Part shown: one piece after another, positions 9,001 to 19,928 of the stretch
Layout of the letters: each line of letters begins with the position of its first letter
Position numbering within the stretch: position 1 is the first letter of the stretch
Assembly: GCA_030015575.1 (NCBI GenBank)
Contig: CM057338.1
Location: forward strand, 130,039,546-130,103,545
Direction of reading: 5' to 3'
Source of the DNA: Agapanthus africanus
Lineage: Eukaryota > Streptophyta > Magnoliopsida > Asparagales > Amaryllidaceae
Length of the DNA: 64,000 bases
Notes under the pieces: model-generated
Databases searched by the model: none
Told to the model about the DNA's origin: nothing
Seen by the model: only the letters and a program-made list of their open reading frames with translations
Program-made: the position numbers and the translations under genes

Positions 9001-9826
9001 ACAGCCGTTGAGGGGGCTGCTCTTGCTTCGTTTCCGGAACTCTCTCCGCAGGTGGAGGAGATCTTTTCAGTGTAGCGGTTGGAGAGTTCTTACGTACCCT
9101 CCTCAGCAGTTCAAAGCTATTCCCAGTTGGAATAGCAGCGTTGACTTCCACCACTGGAGTAGGCGGAGTTAGCCCTGAGGGGGAGTTGCCCCCTGCCTTC
9201 CTTATTCGTCGCCAATGGCGACGTCGAGCATGACGAGCCGTTGGGACTGGCTCGGCGATAGAGACGGCTTCCTTTTTCCTTCTGTCTAAATGAGGTGCTG
9301 CCGGTGTCAGCCTTTTAAAGACTGATGTTGTCTCTTCAATGGAGATATTCAATCTGTCAAAGACAGATCGTCGAGTAGGGGCAGGAGCCGGAATAGACAT
9401 CCTTGAAAAGGCTGACTTTTTGACGGGAGAAGCCGCCTTAACGACTTCCGGAGCAGCGGTTGTTGCTTTCCTTGGGACAGCCATTTGAGAGTTCATAGGC
9501 TTCTTGGAGGGCCCATCAAAGTTCCGAACCATCCTGTCAAAGACAGAGGCTGTTGGTTTGGTAGTGGACGACCCGTTGAAAGGGGCCGTAGTAGCAGTGA
9601 GCCGGTCGAAGACCAACTTCTTGTTTGCTTTTGGTACGGGCATCGGCATGGTGAAGCTTGCAGGCGGGATCATGGTCCCGAAAAACGGGCCGATGGTGGC
9701 CTGGCTCACCTGTTTTACCGGCAGAGCAAGGATGGAGGCCGCTTGAGGCCCATATGCTACACCTCCAGGTGAGGTGGAGCGTCGGCTGCATTGACACTTC
9801 GAGCAGTTCGAGCAGTTAGAGGCCAT
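6041..9826 (-). pseudogene. gag: E1 gag polyprotein remnant with internal duplication
   Basis: ATG 9826 starts MASNCSNCSKCQC, a Cys-rich tip. Five VFDRL-like motifs follow, then a basic HWRRIRKAG stretch, the Retrotrans_gag core (EWYSELPNDSVKTFAEMELL, about 8090-7990), and a C-x2-H-x6-H-x4-C module (YCPYH ... EDC, near 7400). One frame runs throughout, broken by stops near 8625, 7890, 7790 and 7358. Near 7280 about 108 codons present in E2 are missing in frame. Near 6480 the sequence jumps back to a second copy of the gag C-terminal linker and CHHC module (6470-6090). It ends at 6041-6048, where gag CCATGG is fused to 3' UTR CCATGG, which removes all of pol. Gag would form the particle; this copy cannot do so intact. 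Confidence 0.9.
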
Positions 9827-9952
9827 TGATGCTTGATTTCTGCGCCAGGCAAAAGACCAAATCTTAGTAACTTGAAATCCAAAGGCAACCCTTAACAAAC
9901 CGCGATTCGTTCGCGAAGACGACACACGAAGTGTGGAGTGGAAAGAGAAAAA

Positions 9953-9971
9953 GGTCCCACCGGACGTGCCA
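9953..9971 (-). other. E1 primer binding site
   Basis: TGGCACGTCCGGTGGGACC on the minus strand, 5 nt inside the 5' LTR end. It begins TGG, as expected for pairing with a tRNA 3' CCA. I cannot assign the tRNA. E2 has lost this site by deletion, and E3's lies outside the window. Confidence 0.8.
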
Positions 9972-10585
9972 GAATCTGTTCCCCTCCGAAAGATGGCGAC
10001 GGCGTGAGGACGTCTTGCCTGAGATTCGGGGCAGATGCTAATTGGTTTTATCCGTCTACCTCTCCGAAGATACCAAGTTGATTTATGGCACCGTGTATCG
10101 GAGGTTTATCCGGATGCGGCCGATGTAGCAGACTTCGTCAGATTCCCCCTCGCTTGAGGGGTTTTTGATTGTGGGGATGCTCTTCCCTGCAGGCGCAAGC
10201 CCCTGCAGTTAATTACGCTACCGCGTCGCGGTAACCATTTTCTCCTTCTCCAGAAATTTCACTTCGTGTCGTGTGTGTGTTTGTTTTGTTTGTGGTTGCC
10301 CGTGGATTGTATACGGAGACTAAGTTATGCCGTCTCCCGTAGGACGTGGATTAGTCCAAATCCATATTTACTTAAATTTGGGTTTGGTGTTTTGGTTTAA
10401 GGATACATTAGCCGTATTTGAGGCTAGGATCAACTTAAACGTGTGTTAAGGATACGTTAGTCCAATTTGAGACTAAGATCAACTTAACAGGATCGTTTAG
10501 ATCCGACAAAAGAGCATTTGGGCTCTATTGTTCCAGTTTAGGGACATAGTGGTTCGTTGCATGTATGGCCGTTGGGACCCATCAC

Positions 10586-10633
10586 CTCTCTGACGACGTT
10601 GAAGGATTACAACGACAGGTGTCAGAGGAGTTC
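10586..10633. repeat. 47 bp dyad in the LTR (two copies per LTR)
   Basis: The outer arms CCTCTCTGAC/GTCAGAGG and inner arms CGTTG/CAACG enclose AAGGATTA. A second copy is at 11168-11215. E2 has one copy in each LTR in inverse orientation (about 22310-22365 and 37990-38045), and E3 has two (52443-52490, 52895-52943). Confidence 0.75.
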
Positions 10634-10779
10634 AGAGATGTGCCCTTGAACCAAAGTTGATTTGGAGTTTTATAGTCCATTTGAATGTTTAAGAATACGT
10701 TAACCAAGTTTGAGGCTAAGATCAACTTAAACGGGATCGTTTAGATCCGACAAAAGAGCATTTGAGGGCTCTATTGTTC

Positions 10780-11140
10780 CAGTTTAGGGACGTAGTGGTC
10801 CATGTTCCAGTTTAGGGACGTGGGGGTCCATAGGTAGTTTAAGGACATTGCGGTCCATCGCCAGTTTAGGGACATGGTGGTCCATATTCCTGTTTAGGGA
10901 CATGGTGGTCCATATTTCAGTTTAGGGACGTGGTGGTCCATCGTCAGTTTAGGGACATGGTGGTCCATGTTCCAGTTTAGGGACGTGGTGGTCCATCGCC
11001 AGTTTAGGGACATGGTGGTCCAACATTCCCATTTGGGGACGAGCATTAGTTTAAGGACATTTTGGTCCAACATTCCCATTTTGTGAGGAATATTAGTTTA
11101 AGGACGTTTCGGTCCACGAGTTTAAGGACCCCGCAGTCCG
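10780..11140. repeat. GGAC-N6-GTCC array in E1 5' LTR
   Basis: About 12 units of 24-28 bp of the form AGTTTAGGGACGTGGTGGTC. Four-bp arms are kept while the 6 nt loop and the linkers vary. Copies in the E2 LTRs lie at about 22385-22650 and 38060-38325. Confidence 0.88.
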
Positions 11141-12222
11141 TATCGATGTGTGGTTGTCGGGACCCGTCACCTCTCTGACGTCGTTGAAGGATTACAACGA
11201 TAGGTGTCAGAGGAGTTCAGAGATGTACCCTTGAACCGGATATAAATTGATTTAGGAGAGCAGTCTTGCTCAGTCAATTTAATTTGAGAACTTACGGCCA
11301 TGATTGGGCTAAGTCTAGTTGAGAATATTTAACGCTTTTATTTGTCTTTGGCCTATTAGGCATGTGCTAGGGCTTTGCCCTTTTTTAAATAATGCACTGC
11401 ATTTCTTATTTTGTTTGGGCTCTGCCCTTTTATAAATGATGCAGAGCATCAGTTTTGTTTGGGCTCTGCCCTTTTATAAATGATGCAGAGCATCAATTTT
11501 GTTTGGGCTCTGCCCTTTTATTGCATTGCAATTTATTTTGGCTTATTAGGCCTTTTTGATTTAGGTCTGGCCCTTTAGTAAACAATGCATTGCATTTGTC
11601 AGGCGCTTTGCGCCAATTACTGAGCGCAAGCGCCTGTGGTAATGACACGTGTCACGCAAGCGCAGTGCGCTGCGCCAGTGCGCTGCGCTTGCGTTGCTGA
11701 CACGTGGCGCGCTCTGATGAGTTGCGCCAATTTCAGAGAGCAAAGCGCTTTCTTAAAAGCGCATAGCGTAAGTGATTCAGATGCTGACACGTGGCGCTCC
11801 CTGGTGGCTTGCGCCAATCCAGGAGCGCAACAGTACAGTTTTTTTCAAGTGCAAGGCACTATTTCAATGATCTTAAGAATCTTTAAGATTCCAGAACCAA
11901 TGGTTCATAAAAAAGTGCAAGGCACTGTTTGATTTCTTGATCTAATTTAGATCAAAGAAAACAAGTTTTTTCTTGTTTTTCTAAGAACCAGTGGTTCATA
12001 AAAAGTGCAAGGCACTATTATTATTTATTTTTTTATTGAAGATCATTGATCTTGTTCTTAGATCAATGATCTATTCAGAAGAAATTCTTCTTTTTTTATA
12101 AAGGTTTTTACCTTTTTCTTGAATTTTCTTCAAGGTTCTCTCTGTTTTGAAGTTCTTGATCTCTCACAATGTTGATAATGATGTTGATGTTGATGCCTCT
12201 TTTGAGTTGGGGTCTAGGGGTC

Positions 12223-12230
12223 TTTATATA
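12223..12230 (-). promoter_or_regulatory. E1 5' LTR promoter (TATA with upstream G-boxes)
   Basis: TATATAAA on the minus strand. CACGTG sites at 12417, 12457, 12511 and 12632 lie about 190-410 bp upstream, several in the form GACACGTGTC or ACACGTGGC, which resemble ABRE/G-box targets of plant bZIP and bHLH factors. Three more (11646, 11701, 11788) are downstream. Regulation by abscisic acid or stress is inference only. Confidence 0.6.
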
Positions 12231-12807
12231 GTGCCCATAAATTTGTTAAGTTTGTTAAAGAGATTATTCTCTGAGTGATTTGGGGAATTTTCCCCACCGT
12301 TGGATCTTTGATCCAGGGGCTTCTGTTTTACAGAAGACAATCTTCTTGTTTTAACAAGAACAGAAGGATCTTACTAGAATTTTAATTCTGGTTGGCGCAG
12401 ATGCACCAGCGCTTGACACGTGTCGCGCAGCGCAGAGCGCAGCGCAACTGCGCTGACACGTGTCGCACAGTGCAGAGCGCAGCGCAACTGCACGAGCGTA
12501 ACTGCGCTGACACGTGTCGCGCGGCGCAGAGCGTAAGTCAGCTGAAGCGTTGCTTCTTTTATAGAGCCTTGCTCTGATTGAGTGCGCTGCCTTGGCCGCT
12601 GCGCTCCTTGCGCTGGCGTGTTTGATTTTGACACGTGGCGCGTTGCGCGCAGCGCAAGGAATCTGAAGCGTTGCTTCATTTATTTTAACTTTTAATTTTC
12701 ACTTTAATTTTCAAAGCAGAGCTTTGCTCTGATTGGGAGAAACAGAAGCGTTGCTTCGTTTCCCGCCTTGGAATTTGAACAGAGTTTTGCTCTGATTGGG
12801 GTAAACA

Positions 12808-14745
12808 GGACTTCCTTCAAACCTTCCGGACTTAATCTATAAGGTGCTTTGATCACCGGTTGTGCTCCTGGTACTAAATTAATACAGAATTCAAGAGCTC
12901 GATCGGCAGGCAAACCTGATATATCGTTAGGAAATACATCGTCGAACTCTCGAACTACCTCTGGTCTTTTTTCTTCTTCCGCTTGAGCTGCTGCAACTAC
13001 TGCTTCTCTTGGCTTCGCTTTATAGGTACTTGGCTCCAGGGTACGGTCTCCGCTTTTGAAATAGAAGACCGGATGGTCAGGAATCTCGAATACTACCCTC
13101 CTTTGACGACAGTCAATGGTAGCATAAAAAGTTCCAAGCCAATCCATTCCTAGAACCACATCGAAGTTCGGTATGTCCAGTACTTTGAAATCAGCATAAA
13201 ACTCTCTGCTGCAGACGACGACTGGACACAAGTTGTATCCCACAGTTGCCTTTAGAACGCCATTTCCTGAACTGACATTCCAGCTGGATACAAGCGGTGA
13301 GACTGGAATCGCATGGGTTCGGACGAACCGTTGCGACATAAAACAGTGCGATGCTCCAGTATCAAACAATGCTAGTGCAGGTAGTGAGGCTACTAAGATT
13401 GTACCTAAGGTATGTGGGATATGTTTTAGGTATAAGAAAAGTGTGTAGATAAACAAGACTGAAAGAAAAGTTTGAGAAGAAAAGTTTACCAGTGATGACT
13501 TGGCTAGTGGCCTCAGCTTCTTCCACTGACATAGTGAAAGCCTGGCGCTTGGTACATTCCTCCTGGCCTGAGGAGCATCCTTAGGAATGTTCCTTTGAGC
13601 TTGATGGAACTGACGAGGAGGTGGTGCAGCTTGTGGTCCTCTGGGTGGTGCAGGTAGTGCAAGTCTTGGAGCAGGGGCTTGGATGGCTGGGCGCTGTGGG
13701 TAATTGTTTGCTGGCTTGGATGCAGCAATTGGATTTTGTTTATGAGGACAAGACCCAATACCATGAGCAGCTGAGCCGCAGATCAAGCAAAGGTTGTTCG
13801 CACGCCGGCAATCTTTCGCCAGATGCCCATTTCTCTTGCAGTAGTTACAAAAGGCTGGGCTGGGCTTGTTGATTGTTTCTCCTGGACATCTTGGCACAAA
13901 AGGTGGTCTGGACGAGGCTCCTCCTGCCATCTGGTTGGCAAGACGCATAACTCGCAAACTGAGGTCTGCCCCTTTCTTTTATCACTGCCTCATAACTGCG
14001 GGCAGCTTCCAGAGCATCCTCATGAGTCAGAAATTTCCTGGTGGCTAGAGCAGCCTGAATTTTCGTGTCTAAACCTTGTTGAAAGCGACGGGCTCTGATA
14101 TCATCCGTCGGTATCAAGTGTGCTGTGAATCTGTTTAAAGGATTGTGTTAGCTGTGTAGTATGTGATATTTAAAAAATTTGAAATACTGTGACATATCTT
14201 ACCGACTTAGCATGGTGAATTCAGCGTCATACTCATCTACTGACTTGTCCCACATCAAACCTTGTTGTAGATGAATGAACTGATGTCCCATGGCAAACCT
14301 GGCAGTCATAGGGAAGTACTTCGAAAAGTCTTCCATTCAATAGGCTGTACAAGACGGCTTTCTTCCACCTTCCACCAGTTGCGAGCATTGTCCGTGAGCT
14401 GCAGTTTCGCCACACGGACCCAAGTTATGTCTGGCACTTGTGCTGCCGCCAGATCATCCTCTATGCTTTGTGCCCATTCCTCAGCTTCAAGTGGGTTTCC
14501 CTTTCCGGAGAACTGCTTGGGATGTAAAGCTCTGAATTTCTTTACCCCAGGTGCGTCAGTCTCGGGACGGTTCAGGAGTTATTACTGTCCCTCAAGAAGG
14601 CTGCGGATCGCCTCAAGTAGCACCGTTTACTCGGTGGGTGGCGCAGGAACAGCTGGTGTGAGAGGTAGTGGTGGAGGTGTGTTGTTGACATTGGTGCTGG
14701 TGTTGTTCGGGGAATCTATAACCTTGAAGAAAAATTTGGGTTAGG
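12808..14745 (-). pseudogene. gag-pol: E4 gag-protease-RT start, decayed, with two intron-like segments
   Basis: The gag core (LTDNARNWWKVEES, near 14400) is followed by a CCHC knuckle (CNYCKRNGHLAKDC, near 13850) and a second cysteine cluster. Protease is ALALFDTGASH near 13360. RT begins with FDDVFPNDISGLP and stops at the E1 insertion. There are several frameshifts, for example near 14320, 13945 and 13550. Two segments, 14131-14202 (72 nt) and 13405-13489 (85 nt), start GT, end AG, are AT-rich and interrupt conserved text; leaving them out brings adjoining gag or protease homology back into phase. They look like introns. The frame upstream of about 14600 is broken by stops. Confidence 0.85.
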
Positions 14746-14931
14746 ATAGATTCAAGTACATGAAATGATAAGATTCAAGGAATATGAAATTGTAAGATTC
14801 AAGGAACATGAATTGTAAAGAATGTTTTACTTGCTGGTTCTTGTGTTATATTGTTTAGGTTGTTCATGCAGAACAGAACTGCATAGTATGGTTCTATACA
14901 GCTCTGACCTGCATGGGCCACCAACAAAACC
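14746..14931 (-). other. E4 leader, no gene
   Basis: This is the sequence between LTR and gag. A sequence resembling a methionine-tRNA type PBS is disrupted: TGGTGG and GGTCAGAGC occur near 14925-14900 but not as one intact site. Nothing else is recognised. Confidence 0.4.
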
Positions 14932-17900
14932 TGTCACGCCCCACTTCTCGGTATACGGCGAAGGGGACGGGACTGGTCCACTACGTATTTACTCTGAAGT
15001 AAATACACTAAGCGTATCTAAGCAATATAAAAGTAAATACACAAGAGACAAGATATAATAAAAACATCAACTTTTATTTATTAACATTCTTTTGTACAAT
15101 GCATGAAAAGGAAATACAACTGAAATAAAACAATGCCTAAACAATGGCATAACAGGAAATGAAAAGTACTGAATGGAAAATGTACAATGAAACTAGAGCT
15201 CTGGTTCTTCAGCAAACTGATCCAAGTCTTCTGCAGATGGCTCGATCTCTGCCGGGTCCAGATCACCTGACGACATTCAAAGAAGAAAGAAATAGAATAT
15301 CGTCAGCGAACAGGTCGCTCGGTAAGTCCCAAAGATAAGAGAAAAGTAGAATAGACAGAATAAGAAGGTATCTTTTTAGTGTTGTATTATCTTGTAGTAA
15401 TGTCGTATTAACGCTATTGTTTGTAGCTTGGTACAGAAGAATGCCAGTGTATACGAGAGGAGTCTCTATATGCCAGAGACTAAAGGCACGTATAGTACAA
15501 GGAACCGTTTATGCCACGGTACAACAGCAACTGGATTAATGTTAGGTGTATTAAGTCTTACAGTCTCGTGCCACTTTTAACACCTTTCGTACCAATCTAC
15601 CCCTTAACCCCGCGATGTCTTATTGGTATTGTTTGTCTTGTAAATTGTATTGATTGTATAATTAATTGACTGACCGAAACCATGATACCAGTAAACGGAC
15701 GTAATCGTAGAATTATGTAAGTGGAATAACTGGAGAACCATGTAAATGGAATGTATATCCATGGTTCGGTTCAGTCAAACTGTATAGATTGATAATTGAA
15801 TTCATGGATTCATGTTGAATTGTAATATTGAATATTGTAGATCTTTGATTGTACTTGAATCATATTCAAGTCAGATTAGACATAGACTCAAACTGAGTCA
15901 GACAATTAGTAAAGTAAAGTGAAGTCCTGATTATTTTTTTCTATTAATTTATCTAGCTTAGATAGACAAGCACCCACTTCTCCAGCTCCATAAGGCTCAA
16001 GAGATTGGTTCTGCTTAAACCTATGTTTACTAGGGTCCTTAGGATAATTTATAAAACTTGAGGGGGTTTTCTGTAAAATACTTTTATATACTTTTCAAAA
16101 TACTCCTCAAGTATTTATTATTCGTCTTTAGAGTTGTAATGAATGTGAATTTTATATTGTGATATTTCTAGTGAAAATATCCTAATTTCATAAATAAAGG
16201 TATTTATTTGTAATATTGATTTATTTGGAATTCATGGTATTTTAGTGTAAAATTTGTTCTTGTGATTTTTAGAAAAAGGTGGAATATTTATATCATAACA
16301 AAATAGATATTTTAATGATAAATATACATATATTTATACAAAAATAATTTTAATATATATTTTATATTCTAAAAATCTCATTTTCTTAAGATGTCGTATT
16401 TTAAATCTTTCGAGACCGAATGCTCCTTGCGGAGGTCTGAATCTCGCACTACTATGCCCGAGGATGTGCGATAGTCCGCACTATCCCGAACGGGTTCCCA
16501 AGATGGGTTGTAGCGGTGCTTTACAAAGATTGTAAAATACTAAATCTTTTAGAAAACGGTTTTATGAAGTAAATGGTATTTATTTGTAAAGATATCAATT
16601 TTCCGTATTCTATGTTTTAGGGTCTTCTAAGTCAACTAGACTATTCCTAACTGGTCCAAATGAAAAGTTGTGAGATACCTCAAATCGCCTCTTCACCGCC
16701 AATTATGGCCAGGTAAGTACAAGTGAAGAAAGGAGGGATCCGCTCACGAATCACCGTGAGACGAGCTTTTTAAAGTTACCTTTCTCACTTGCCTAGCCTA
16801 GACACCATAAAGTCAGGTTTAGATAAACGAATGATGTCCTCAACTTATCGTATTTTCATAATAAGTGGTATTTATTTAAAAAGTGTATCAATACTAACCT
16901 TTAGAAATGGTTTACTAAGTCAATAGTATTTAAATGAAAATGTTGTTTTCTCGTATTCTAGGTTTTCGATGGTATCGTGTTAGGTTGTACATGCGTGTGT
17001 GAGGAGATAGGTCATTACCTCGTGCTCTACTTTAAAGGTATAGCAAGTTTAATGGAGCTAAATGTAAAGTTGAAACAATGTGGTATTTAAGTGAAAAATA
17101 CGATAACTTGAAATAGCTATCATTTCATGTGATGAAACTTGATCAAATTGTTTGATTAGTGTTTAATAATCAACATGAGAAAGTTTAAGTATGATTGTAT
17201 TAGTAAGAAATGGAATTTTATAGAAAACCGAATCGGAAATCGGATTTATTCCGATTCCGTCGGGTTTTGTAATTTCGTATTTTTAGAATAGGAAAGAGGG
17301 ATAGAAAAGGGACTTACGGGTTTTAGATTACACAAGAGAGTGAGAGGGAACTAGAGAGATCGCCGATGTGTTGCGTCGTCGCCGGTAGTTCCTAAAACGA
17401 TCGTCGGAAATTCGTCGGAGATTCGCCTCGAGCTTGTTTTCAAAGTACACGATTCTTGGAAATTTTTTGAGAGAGTGGGCTCAGGATTTTGGGGTGAGAT
17501 GGTAGAGGGTAGGGGGTGTATTTATAGGGTAGACTAGAGTTTGGGTAGATGAAGGGTTTTTAATAAAAAAAATTGTTAAAATGTGTGAAATAATCATTAA
17601 AAATGGATTAAATAGGGTATAATTCACTCTATGGAACCGATCCATTTAATTAGAGTGTGCAGAGGGTTAAAGGAGCTGAAGAGGTCCATTTCATCAGTTG
17701 ACGACACGGCCGTTCGGCCGAGTCGGGGGTCGGGCAGGTGGGGGGTCGCCGGGGGTAGGCACTGGTGCTTTTAGTTTTTCAGGTTCAGTTCAAGTTTTAG
17801 GAGTTATGGTGTGTGGACTGTTGGGCTTCCAAAGAAATTAAAACAAAATAATATTAAAAAATAATGTGGGGCAGGGGATTTGAACTCTGGTGACTTGGTT

Positions 17901-17986
17901 CAGCAGTGCAAGGTGTTACCAATAAGCTACAAGCTCCTTTTTGTAATTATTGTGTGAAGTAAATACTTAAGGTGGTAACAGCAACA
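14932..17986 (-). repeat. E4 5' LTR
   Basis: Plus-strand left end TGTCACGCCCC (element-sense ...GGGGCGTGACA) at 14932. The right end is ...AACA at 17980 or 17986, so the LTR is about 3.05 kb. It matches solo LTR E5 in reverse in several blocks, such as the GGACTTACCGAGCG block (15317-15330 against 40529-40542) and GACCTATCTCCTCACAC-like text near 17000. TATAAATA is at 17519-17526 (minus). The right end (17870-17940) contains Pol III-like boxes. Confidence 0.85.
17519..17526 (-). promoter_or_regulatory. E4 LTR TATA box
   Basis: TATAAATA on the minus strand within CCCTATAAATACAC. E5 has TATAAATA at the equivalent LTR position. Confidence 0.6.
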
Positions 17987-19928
17987 TTAAATACCCCAAG
18001 TATACTCCAAATTTAAATCAAATTCATGTACACTAAAAATGGAGTTGTTACAATTCTCGTAAAAGGAAATGGTAAATTTCTCATTCGCCTTAAGAGTGGC
18101 GCATATCAAATTATCTCAAATGTTTTTTATGTGCCTAATATGAAGAGCAACATTTTAAGCTTGGGACAACTCTTAGAGAAGGGGTATGATATCCATATGA
18201 AAAATCATAATTTTCTCTTAAGAGATAATAAAATGAGATTGATAGTAAATGTGTAAATGCCAAAAAATCGGATGTTCGTATTCAATATTCAAAAGGGAGA
18301 TGTGAAGTGTTTGAATGCTTTCATAGAAGACCCGTCTTGGCTATGGCACTTGAGATTTGTCCATCTTAATTTTGGCGGTCTTAGCATGTTGGCGAAACAA
18401 CATATAGTGAAAGGATTGTCCTTCATTAATCATCCGGAGCAACTTTACGAAGGATGTCTTTTAGGAAAGTATCATAGAGCTAGCTTTCCAAAAGAAGCTT
18501 CATTCCATGTGTCAAAACCCCTTCAACTTGTCCACACGGATGTTTGCGGTTCAGTAACCCCCAATTTTTTGGTGAGCATAAATATTTTCAGTTTCACCAA
18601 TGATTTTTCTCGAAAAACTTGGGTTTATTTTTTGAATAATAAATCCTAGATATTTTCTATATTTAAATCATTTAAAACTAATGTGGAAAAAGAAAGTGGT
18701 TGTTATTTGAAAGCTACTAGATCAGATCGCGGCGGCGCGTTCACTTCAAAAAAATTTGAAGCATAGTGTGAAGAGCATGGGATCCGTCATTTTCTTATGG
18801 CTCCTTATTCATCTCAGTAAAATGGAGTGGCCGAGAGAAAGAATCACACGATTCTAAACATGGTGAGAAGTATGTTGAAAAGTAAGAAGATGTCTAACAC
18901 CTTTTGGGTTGAAGCCGTGACTTATGCTGCGTATATTTTTAATCGGTGTCCTACTCAAATTCTACAAAACATCACTTCGTAAGAAGCATAGAGCGGTTAT
19001 AAGCCCAATGTCAGACACTTCAAAGTATTCGGCAACATTGCATATGCTCATATTCCTGAGCAAAAGAGAAGCAGGTTAGATGATCGCAGCAGCCCTTAGA
19101 TATTTGTTGGCTACGATTTAAGAACCAAAAGTTATAAACTATACAATCCTTGCAGTAAGAAGGTTATCATTAATTAAGATATCGTATTCGATGATCGTGA
19201 ATCATGGGAATGAAATGATCATGAAGAATGTACCAAATCAACCACTTTAATCGGCGAAAAAGATAATATTCCAAATGAAGCAGAAACTCCATCGCCACCA
19301 TCCACCCCGTCGCATGGCGACTCTCCAACTTCGTCCATCTCTTCATCTAGCACATTATCACCAAGGAATCAAAAGATGAGATCTTTAATCGAGTTATACG
19401 AGATAACAGAAAATCAAAACAATCTCACTCTATTTTGCTTATTTGCCGATTATAGGCCTTTAGATTTCGAATAAGCAATTCAAAGCAAAAGATGGAAAGA
19501 AGCAATGGATGAGGAGGTCAAAGCGATCGAGAAAAATGACACATGGGAGCTGACTTCTCTTCCGTAAGGTAAAAAGGCAATCGGGGTAAAGTGAGTGTAC
19601 AAGGAAAAGAAAAATGCTCAAGAAGAAGTTGAAAGGTACAAAGCAAGATTAGTAGCCAAAGGCTACAAGCAACAAGCCGGAATAGATAATGATAAGGTAT
19701 TTTCTCCAGTTGCTCGCATTGAAACTATAAGATTAATTATTTCTTTAGCTGCGCAAAACAAATGACAAATCTTTCAATTGGATGTAAGATCAGTATTTCT
19801 AAATGGCTTTCTTGAAAAAAAGATTTACGTTGAACAATCTCTTAGCTATATTAAAAAGGGGCATGAATCAAAAGTTTTGAAATTGAAGAAAGCGATTTAT
19901 GGCTTGAAGCAAGCACCAAGGGTATGGT
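17987..19928 (+). pseudogene. E6 Copia polyprotein, first part (protease end to RT), heavily decayed
   Basis: In order: protease C-terminus (VFYVPNMKSNILSLGQLLEK, near 18130), GAG-pre-integrase (WHLRFVHLNF; the first Cys of the expected C-x2-C is Tyr in LYEGC), integrase (LVHTDVCG, SDRGGAFTS and NGVAERKN give the D, D and E positions), and RT (ARLVAKGYKQQ, LDVRSVFLNG, AIYGLKQAP). More than ten in-frame stops are present; several fall where Trp or Gln is usual (KAIGVK*VYK, SSQ*NGVAERK). The 5' part is cut by E4. The frame resumes at 40916 after E5 and E2. It is non-functional. Confidence 0.9.
19924..19928. other. Target duplication of E5, left copy
   Basis: ATGGT precedes the LTR start TGTAACG; GTGGT follows the LTR end at 40911-40915. 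Four of five bases match, and the Copia RT text continues across the pair. Confidence 0.8.

Larger units (their letters stand above)
1..12807 (-). mobile_element. E1: Tat-lineage Ty3/gypsy element, gag-only (pol deleted), left end outside window
   Basis: On the minus strand the order is 5' LTR (12807 to 9977), PBS (9971-9953), gag (from 9826), a long 3' UTR, an antisense gene, PPT and a 3' LTR cut by the window start. LTR ends are TGTT...AACA. The internal region lacks protease, RT, both RNases H and integrase, all present in relatives E2 and E3, so this copy is non-autonomous and resembles a TR-GAG derivative. It sits inside the RT of chromovirus E4. The 5 bp right flank is GGACT; the matching left flank should lie outside the window. 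Assignment to Tat rests on gag similarity to E2 and E3, which carry the Tat-specific archaeal-type RNase H. Confidence 0.9.
9977..12807 (-). repeat. E1 5' LTR, complete
   Basis: Element-sense ends are TGTTTACCCC... (at 12807) and ...GGGGAACA (at 9977), so the length is 2831 bp. It contains a TATA box (12223-12230), seven CACGTG sites (11646-12637), a GGAC/GTCC array (10780-11140), two copies of a 47 bp dyad (10586, 11168), tandem copies of GGGCTCTGCCCTTTTAT near 11410-11520, and the GTATAC motif near 10303. The 3' end (9977-10250) has a conserved GCTACCGCGTCGCGGTAAC dyad near 10216. Confidence 0.92.
12808..17986 (-). mobile_element. E4: chromovirus (Tekay/Del type), truncated by E1
   Basis: The minus-strand order is 5' LTR (17986 to 14932), leader, gag, protease and the start of RT, cut at 12808 by the E1 LTR. 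The LTR end GGGGCGTGACA is typical of Tekay/Del chromoviruses. The rest of its pol and 3' LTR should lie to the left of E1. Its right end abuts a Copia protease region, so E4 inserted into Copia E6. Confidence 0.85.

Noticed and set aside
12704-12807. Apparent C-terminal extension of the chromovirus polyprotein
   Set aside because: This part is E1 LTR sequence; the frame crosses an insertion junction at 12807/12808.
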